A DNA stretch of 42,587 nt, from contig JACPVC010000149.1 of assembly GCA_016191955.1 (NCBI GenBank), positions 1 through 42,587 on the forward strand. Direction: 5' to 3'. Numbering within the stretch: the stretch's first letter is position 1; each line of letters starts with the position of its first letter. Below the pieces are notes generated by a model. The model saw nothing but the letters and a program-made list of their open reading frames with translations, was not told the DNA's origin and searched no databases. Of this stretch, positions 37,667 through 42,587 are shown in pieces. The DNA is from Chloroflexota bacterium. Its GTDB lineage: Bacteria > Chloroflexota > Anaerolineae > Anaerolineales > Villigracilaceae. A program made the position numbers and the translations under genes.

Positions 37667-39565
37667 ATGTGCGGTATCTGTGGCATCGCCATATCCAGAG
37701 GGGGACCTCATGTTTCAGAAGAGGTGCTCCGCCAAATGAACCAAACCATCACCCATCGCGGACCCGATGAGGATGGCTATTACATCAACGAAAAAGTGGG
37801 ACTGGCTTCGCGCCGCCTATCGATCATCGACCTGGCAGGCGGAACACAACCCATCGAAAACGAAGATGGCACGATCCGCATCATATTCAATGGGGAGATA
37901 TACAACTACAAAAACCTGCGCAATTATCTGGAGAAGCACGGTCACCTCTTCCGCACCCATTCGGATACCGAAGTGATCCTGCACCTCTACGAAGAATTCG
38001 GCACCGACAGCCTCCAGCATCTGGATGGCATCTTTGGATTCGCGATCTGGGATGAAAGAAAACAGGAACTGCTCCTGGCGCGCGACCGCATGGGCATCAA
38101 GCCCATGTACTACACCCACCTCCCAGACTGGCAATTCATTTTCGGTTCTGAATTGAAAGCCGTGCTTGCCAACCCGGCAGTGGAACGCAAGATTGACCTG
38201 ATCGCCCTGAACGAATATCTTTCGTATGAGTATGTCCCCACCCCGCGCACCATTATTCGCAATGTCTGGCGCTTGGAAGCCGGGCATTATCTGATCTTCA
38301 ACCGGCGCGGCGTGGAAGTCCACGCCTATGACAGTTTGAGCTTCAGGCAGAGTGAGAGCCGCCCGCCGGTCGACTGGCGCGATTACTCTGCTTCGCTTTA
38401 TAAGACCCTGCGCTCCGCCGTGGAAAGGGAGCTGGTCAGCGACGTTCCCGTGGGTGTGCTGCTCAGCGGCGGGCTGGACTCAAGCACCATCGCCGCGCTC
38501 ATGGTGGAGTTGTACCCCGGCAAGGTGGAAAGTTTTACGATCGGTTTTGAAGAAGGCTCGTTCGACGAATCAAAATATGCGCGTCAAGTTGCGCAGCGCC
38601 TGAACACGAATCATAACGAAATGATTCTCACCAGCCGCAAAGCGGTTGACCTCGTTGCGGAAATATCCAACTTCATGGATGAGCCGTTCGCGGATTCTTC
38701 GATCATCCCTACCTACCTGCTTTCCCGTTTTGCGCGGCAAAAAGTAAAGGTGGTGCTGGGCGGCGACGGCGGTGATGAACTTTTTGCAGGCTATCCTACT
38801 GTGCTGTCCCACCGCCTGATCAGATACTATGAACGGCTGGTCCCCTGGGTATTGAGAGCGTATCTTGCACCGCGAGTCATGGACAAGTTAAAAGTCTCGT
38901 TTGACAACATCAGCCTCGATTTTCGTCTGAGGCGTTTTTTGGCGGGACGCGGCGTGCCGTTGATCACCCGCCATCAACGCTGGCTCGGTTCATTCGTCGA
39001 CGAGGAGAAGGCATCCCTCCTTCAGGGCTGGATCCAACCCGTTCTGCGGGATACGTATTATCAATCCTTCGAATATGCGCGCGAATGCGACGCAAAGGAG
39101 CAGCTTAATCAGATTCTATTCAATGACCAGAAGACATATTTGGAAGGCGACATCCTTTACAAAGTGGACCGCGCCAGCATGGCAGCCTCATTGGAAGTCC
39201 GCGTTCCATTCCTGAACCGTGAAGTGGTCCACTTTGCGAACGACCTTCCGTTGGATCTGAAACTGCATCGTTTCACAGGCAAGTTCCTTTTGAAGAAAAT
39301 GATGAAGGGACGCCTGCCGGCTGAGATTATCAATCGCACCAAAAAAGGATTCAATATGCCGGTGGCATACTGGCTCTCCAGCGACTTGAAGGGACTCATG
39401 ACGGATATGCTCTCTCCGGCCTTTATCAACCGCCAGAATCTTTTCGACAGCGCCTACATCCGGCAATTGACCGATGAGCATTTCGAGCACCGCAAAGACA
39501 ACCGCAAACTGCTCTGGACGTTGCTCATGTTCCAGATTTGGTATCAACATTACATTGATTCTTGA
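37667..39565 (+). CDS. asnB: Asparagine synthase (glutamine-hydrolysing)
   Basis: This is a 632-residue two-domain amidotransferase. Cys2 in MCGICG is the glutaminase nucleophile, with the Ntn-domain signatures THRGPDEDGY and FNGEIYNY. The synthetase domain carries the PP-loop SGGLDSSTIAAL and GGDGGDELFAGY. It would transfer ammonia from glutamine to an adenylated carboxylate, normally aspartate. Long AsnB homologues in glycan clusters often amidate sugar acids instead of making free asparagine, and that is possible here. The ribosome-binding site TAGGAGA is good. The next methyltransferase starts 8 nt after its stop codon. Confidence 0.94.
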   Translation: MCGICGIAISRGGPHVSEEVLRQMNQTITHRGPDEDGYYINEKVGLASRRLSIIDLAGGTQPIENEDGTIRIIFNGEIYNYKNLRNYLEKHGHLFRTHSDTEVILHLYEEFGTDSLQHLDGIFGFAIWDERKQELLLARDRMGIKPMYYTHLPDWQFIFGSELKAVLANPAVERKIDLIALNEYLSYEYVPTPRTIIRNVWRLEAGHYLIFNRRGVEVHAYDSLSFRQSESRPPVDWRDYSASLYKTLRSAVERELVSDVPVGVLLSGGLDSSTIAALMVELYPGKVESFTIGFEEGSFDESKYARQVAQRLNTNHNEMILTSRKAVDLVAEISNFMDEPFADSSIIPTYLLSRFARQKVKVVLGGDGGDELFAGYPTVLSHRLIRYYERLVPWVLRAYLAPRVMDKLKVSFDNISLDFRLRRFLAGRGVPLITRHQRWLGSFVDEEKASLLQGWIQPVLRDTYYQSFEYARECDAKEQLNQILFNDQKTYLEGDILYKVDRASMAASLEVRVPFLNREVVHFANDLPLDLKLHRFTGKFLLKKMMKGRLPAEIINRTKKGFNMPVAYWLSSDLKGLMTDMLSPAFINRQNLFDSAYIRQLTDEHFEHRKDNRKLLWTLLMFQIWYQHYIDS

Positions 39566-39573
39566 GACGATGA

Positions 39574-40317
39574 ATGGATAAATCCCTGTACGACAATATT
39601 TATCAGGTGGAAGCAACTCATTGGTGGTACAAAGCCAGGAGGGAGATCATCTTTGATTGGGTTTTTAGGGCGTTGAAAAAATACGAAAACCCAAGAATTC
39701 TTGATATCGGCTGCGGAACAGGATTCAACATTTCGTATCTAAAACAAGCCGGGCACGAACGCGTGGATGGAGTCGACATATCCAGAGACGCATTGGCATA
39801 TTGCCAGTCACGGCAATTGGATGACATCATGCTTTCCAGCGCAGAGTCCCTGCCCATTCATAACTCAACATATGATGTCGTTCTCGCTTTGGATATTATC
39901 GAGCATCTCCCGAATGACCGGCAGGCATTATCAGAAATCCACAGGGTTTTGAAAACGAATGGAACGTTCGTGATCTTCGTTCCAGCCTACAAGTTCCTAT
40001 GGAGTTTTCAGGATGAAATCAGCCACCATCAACGCCGTTACGAAGCAAACGACCTCAGAACAAAATTAGATCAGGCTGGTCTTAAGATCGAAAAGCTTAC
40101 CTATATAAACAGTTTCCTGTTCCCCATTGTCTTTATCGGACGGCTTGCCTTGCGCCTTTTCCCGTCTTTTTTCAACATCACATCTGAAAGTCAAATGAAT
40201 CCAACCTGGACCAATGGGATTCTTTATCAAATTTTCAAATCCGAGATGTTCTTCGCACGCCGTATGAATTTCCCCTTTGGCGTTTCCATTCTCTGCGTTT
40301 GTACGAAAGACAAATAA
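39574..40317 (+). CDS. Class I SAM-dependent methyltransferase
   Basis: This 247-residue methyltransferase has ILDIGCGTGFNISYLKQAG (motif I) near residues 42-60, GVDISRDALAYC, and VVLALDIIEHLPNDRQALSEIHRVLKTNGTFVIFVPA. The N-terminal YQVEATHWWYKARREIIFDWVF is seen in methyltransferases that lie in polysaccharide loci. A hydrophobic stretch near residues 185-205 (SFLFPIVFIGRLALRLFPS) could associate with membrane. The substrate is not predictable. It is close-packed between asnB and the GT-C gene, so co-transcription is likely. Confidence 0.88.
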   Translation: MDKSLYDNIYQVEATHWWYKARREIIFDWVFRALKKYENPRILDIGCGTGFNISYLKQAGHERVDGVDISRDALAYCQSRQLDDIMLSSAESLPIHNSTYDVVLALDIIEHLPNDRQALSEIHRVLKTNGTFVIFVPAYKFLWSFQDEISHHQRRYEANDLRTKLDQAGLKIEKLTYINSFLFPIVFIGRLALRLFPSFFNITSESQMNPTWTNGILYQIFKSEMFFARRMNFPFGVSILCVCTKDK

Positions 40318-40336
40318 TTCCTTTACGGAGTCGATC

Positions 40337-41842
40337 ATGCGTCCCAAGGCACTATGGCTTTTCTTTGCTCTTGTAATCCTCCTGACAGTGGTCCTGCGGC
40401 TGCCGTCTTTGGGAATGATTTTGGACACTGACAGCAGCGCAAACGCCTTCTTTGCCAGGCAAATGCTTAAAGGGGAAATACTTTACGATACATACCACCC
40501 CACTCATCACCTGCCGGGAATTTATTACACATTCTTTTGGGCGTTCAAACTATTCGGCGACAACCCCGCATCTCCAAAACTATTGATCATTTTCTTTGCC
40601 GTCACCTGCGCCATGCTCATCTTCTTTATGGGACGAATGCTATTCAACGACGCGGTGGGCATGTTGGGGGCATTCTTCTATATTTTGGGGTCTTCGCAAT
40701 TTTATCTGGCAGGGACCACCGCCGAGATGGAACACTTTGCGAACCTGCCCATGACGGCGACGCTCTTCCTTTTCATGATGTTGCTGAGAAAAAATGCCCG
40801 ACCATTGCACTTTATCTGGGTTGGCGTTCTTGGCGCAGTCTGCATTTTGTATAAGATCATATTTATTGCTCCTCTTGCCGCTGTTGGTCTTGCCATCCTC
40901 TTGAATGCCTGGATCGAGAGGAGACAAGCGGGCATCGGCAAAAAAACATTCGCATACATTGGCGCAATAATGGCGGGTTTATTAATTCCGTTGTTACTAG
41001 TTGGCTGGTATTTTGCAAGCCTGGGCTTGCTGCAAAGGTTTCTGCTGGTCTTCACATTCGGGTTTCAGTATGTGGATAAATCCGTGCTTATCGGAGAAGT
41101 GATCTTTCCAAAACCTTTCGGGTTCCCCCTTTTCATGGTGGCAATGAGCAACATCATGTTGCTTTTTTTCGGTTTATTCGGCACATACAGGCTGTTACGC
41201 CGTTCCATCCCTCTGCGAACATCCGAAAATCTGATGGAGTTTACCCTGGCAACCTGGTTGATCTTTTCATTTGCCATCGCAGGCTTTCGCGGCGGAGGTT
41301 TTCAGCATTACGTGTTGATTACCATCCCGCCTCTCGCGCTGCTGGGCGCAATCGAAATTTCGCTCACATGGCAAAGGTGGCAAAGCTCAGCTTCTAAAAC
41401 ACAGGCAACCATTGGCGCAGGCGTAATGGTCGCTCTCGTCTTCTTGAATTTTTTATGGAGGAACTCCGATCTATATCGCGAGTTCATTCCCGATCACCCC
41501 GGCGCGATGACTGAATTTCAAACATCGCAAAATAACAAAAAAGCCGTTTTTGAATACATAAAGGCAAACACCACCCCCGGAGATTTCATTTACGTTTGGA
41601 GCATTAACGTCCAGGCATATTACTACGCGGACCGTCTGCCTCCCATCGACATCCTCTGGCCCCCCTACGTCTCCGCCACAGGACCGCCGGAACGCATCTT
41701 CGACCCGCGCACAAAATACATCGTAGTGGACGACCCCAAAGCATTTGCCAGGCCCGATTGGCTGATTCAGGGGCTTGAGCAATACTATGTTTTGGAGGCC
41801 ACCATCAACGACTTGGAAATCTATCGGCGAATAGAGGGCTGA
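40337..41842 (+). CDS. GT-C membrane glycosyltransferase (GT39/ArnT-like)
   Basis: This is a 501-residue integral membrane protein with about ten or more helices and a C-terminal extracytoplasmic part. The first periplasmic loop holds LDTDSSANAFFARQMLKGE, with the acidic pair typical of dolichyl/undecaprenyl-phosphate-sugar mannosyltransferases, then YDTYHPTHHLPGIYY. The tail from about residue 395 is soluble (YIKANTTPGDFIYVWSINVQAYYYADRLPPIDILWPP). It probably transfers a sugar from a lipid carrier to a protein or lipid. The start at 40337 is chosen for GGAG about 7 nt upstream; a longer frame from 40277 overlaps the methyltransferase gene. Confidence 0.85.
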   Translation: MRPKALWLFFALVILLTVVLRLPSLGMILDTDSSANAFFARQMLKGEILYDTYHPTHHLPGIYYTFFWAFKLFGDNPASPKLLIIFFAVTCAMLIFFMGRMLFNDAVGMLGAFFYILGSSQFYLAGTTAEMEHFANLPMTATLFLFMMLLRKNARPLHFIWVGVLGAVCILYKIIFIAPLAAVGLAILLNAWIERRQAGIGKKTFAYIGAIMAGLLIPLLLVGWYFASLGLLQRFLLVFTFGFQYVDKSVLIGEVIFPKPFGFPLFMVAMSNIMLLFFGLFGTYRLLRRSIPLRTSENLMEFTLATWLIFSFAIAGFRGGGFQHYVLITIPPLALLGAIEISLTWQRWQSSASKTQATIGAGVMVALVFLNFLWRNSDLYREFIPDHPGAMTEFQTSQNNKKAVFEYIKANTTPGDFIYVWSINVQAYYYADRLPPIDILWPPYVSATGPPERIFDPRTKYIVVDDPKAFARPDWLIQGLEQYYVLEATINDLEIYRRIEG

Positions 41843-41860
41843 TTTTCCTGTAAACCATTT

Positions 41861-41939
41861 TTAACGCGAATTTCGCGAATGAGGCGAATTCCGCTAAAAA
41901 AATTCGCGTTCTTCGCCCTTTTAGCGTAGTTCGCGTTAA
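41861..41939. repeat. 79-bp inverted repeat with TTAACGCGAA ends
   Basis: TTAACGCGAA (41861-41870) and TTCGCGTTAA (41930-41939) are perfect inverted ends, with GCGAATT and CGCTAAAA words inverted inside. The composition resembles the core of the element at 13924-14044. No gene lies in the 267-bp gap 41843-42109. Confidence 0.7.
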
Positions 41940-42004
41940 GGGGTTATTGTCAGAATAATTTGGAAAAGTACAAATTGCCCGCCAAGTTTTAAATTGCACA
42001 AAAC

Positions 42005-42047
42005 GTCAGGCTAAAAGTGTCGCTACGGCGCCACAGCGACGCCTGAC
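42005..42047. repeat. Hairpin repeat GTCAGGC ... GCCTGAC
   Basis: GTCAGGC at 42005-42011 pairs with GCCTGAC at 42041-42047, with the nested pair GTCGCT/AGCGAC inside. The right edge GCCTGACCTACA also occurs at 10170-10181. Confidence 0.65.
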
Positions 42048-42060
42048 CTACAATAAACAT

Positions 42061-42092
42061 AAAAGGTCGAGGATTTTCAGCCTCGACCTTTT
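42061..42092 (-). terminator. Terminator of the 42110-42481 gene
   Basis: AAAAGGTCGAGG at 42061-42072 pairs perfectly with CCTCGACCTTTT at 42081-42092. The T-run of the minus strand lies at the stem base. It sits just after the stop codon of the lipoprotein gene. Confidence 0.8.
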
Positions 42093-42109
42093 GATTCACA
42101 ATGATTTGT

Positions 42110-42481
42110 TTATTTCTTCACGGCTGTCCACTCGCCGCTGGCTTCATTGTTCTGCCATTCGCCGCTCATGTGAGTGGTATCTACGAAGTGCCCCTGCCAA
42201 GTCGCATCACCTACCAACGAGATCGCATCTCCGGTCACGGAATAGGTTCCGGTATATTCGACATTGTAGAAATTTAGCTGAGTCCAATTGCCTTGATCCG
42301 AAGTACCGGTAAATTCCATCGTTCCGTTGTCGTACTCATTGCCATCTGGCGTGGTCAGTGTATATTCCCATTTTCCGAGGATATCATACGCTGCCGGTTC
42401 GGTATTCTTCGCAGGTTGGGCAGTGCAGCTGGCAATAGATAAAAGGGCGATCAAAACCAATAAGGGTCTGATTTTCTTCAT
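42110..42481 (-). CDS. Small lipoprotein, lipocalin-like beta protein
   Basis: This is a 123-residue protein with a lipoprotein signal: MKKIRPLLVLIALLSIASC, with a lipobox ending at Cys19. The mature part alternates strands and turns (ILGKWEYTLTTPDGNEYDNG, TYSVTGDAISLVGDATWQGHF), consistent with a small lipocalin- or META-like barrel that starts with the G-x-W motif. The function is unknown. The start at 42481 has AGGTG upstream. A strong terminator follows, so it is probably monocistronic. Nothing was recognised in the remaining bases to 42587. Confidence 0.78.
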   Translation of the reverse strand: MKKIRPLLVLIALLSIASCTAQPAKNTEPAAYDILGKWEYTLTTPDGNEYDNGTMEFTGTSDQGNWTQLNFYNVEYTGTYSVTGDAISLVGDATWQGHFVDTTHMSGEWQNNEASGEWTAVKK

Positions 42482-42587
42482 ATTCTTTCACCTCGAATTT
42501 GATCGTTCACAAATGTCTACTTGCTATTTTCAATTGTTTTGCTGATTCTAGCACTAAACTTTCTGGAAGGGGGGTTGCTGGCTGCTA

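Overview
The window looks like chromosomal DNA from an uncultured member of the Chloroflexota, most likely class Anaerolineae. This is inferred from gene content, not from a marker gene: Ser/Thr/Pro-rich lipoprotein and membrane-protein tails, a small DUF951 protein, a heme-c DUF3365/HAMP protein, an F420-type luciferase-like oxidoreductase, a menaquinol-type Rieske/b6/c complex, and dense short palindromic repeats. No rRNA, tRNA, CRISPR array or prophage was seen.

Positions 1-14319 are almost entirely minus strand. This is a surface-glycan locus: gmd (cut by the window edge), two large membrane proteins of the GT-C type, a small membrane-anchored protein, two GT4 glycosyltransferases, a flippase, a nucleotide-sugar epimerase and a nucleotide-sugar dehydrogenase. 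A housekeeping run tsaE-tsaB-rimI-udg sits inside it (tRNA t6A synthesis, protein acetylation, DNA repair). A RidA-like gene is the only plus-strand gene there.

Positions 14534-20481 are plus strand: an MBL-fold hydrolase overlapping a Crp-family regulator, a thioesterase, a hicBA toxin-antitoxin pair whose toxin is frameshifted, an M42-type peptidase, a peroxiredoxin, an LLM oxidoreductase and a MazG-like pyrophosphatase. Positions 20528-29226 are mixed: sulfurtransferase, RlmI-like methyltransferase, Gfo/Idh/MocA oxidoreductase, heme-c membrane sensor, PhzF-like protein, a divergent TetR/methyltransferase pair, a nucleotidase, a decayed second phzF start and a lipoprotein.

Positions 29409-36329 form a respiratory block. 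The minus-strand sdhC-sdhD-[GxxExxY cassette]-sdhA-sdhB operon is divergent from plus-strand qcrA-qcrB-qcrC. Together they would carry electrons from succinate to quinone and on to a c-type cytochrome. An FKBP isomerase follows, then a second glycan-type set (methyltransferase, asnB, methyltransferase, GT-C membrane protein), a repeat-rich gap and a lipoprotein.

The most unusual layer is non-coding. There are two MITE-like elements (one with clear target duplications and a built-in terminator), a nuclease-like GxxExxY gene bounded by inverted nonamer arrays inside the sdh operon, degenerate arrays with 7-, 8- and 9-bp periods, several dispersed hairpin families, and seven genes whose TATAAT-like box ends only 6-9 nt before the start codon, which suggests leaderless mRNAs.
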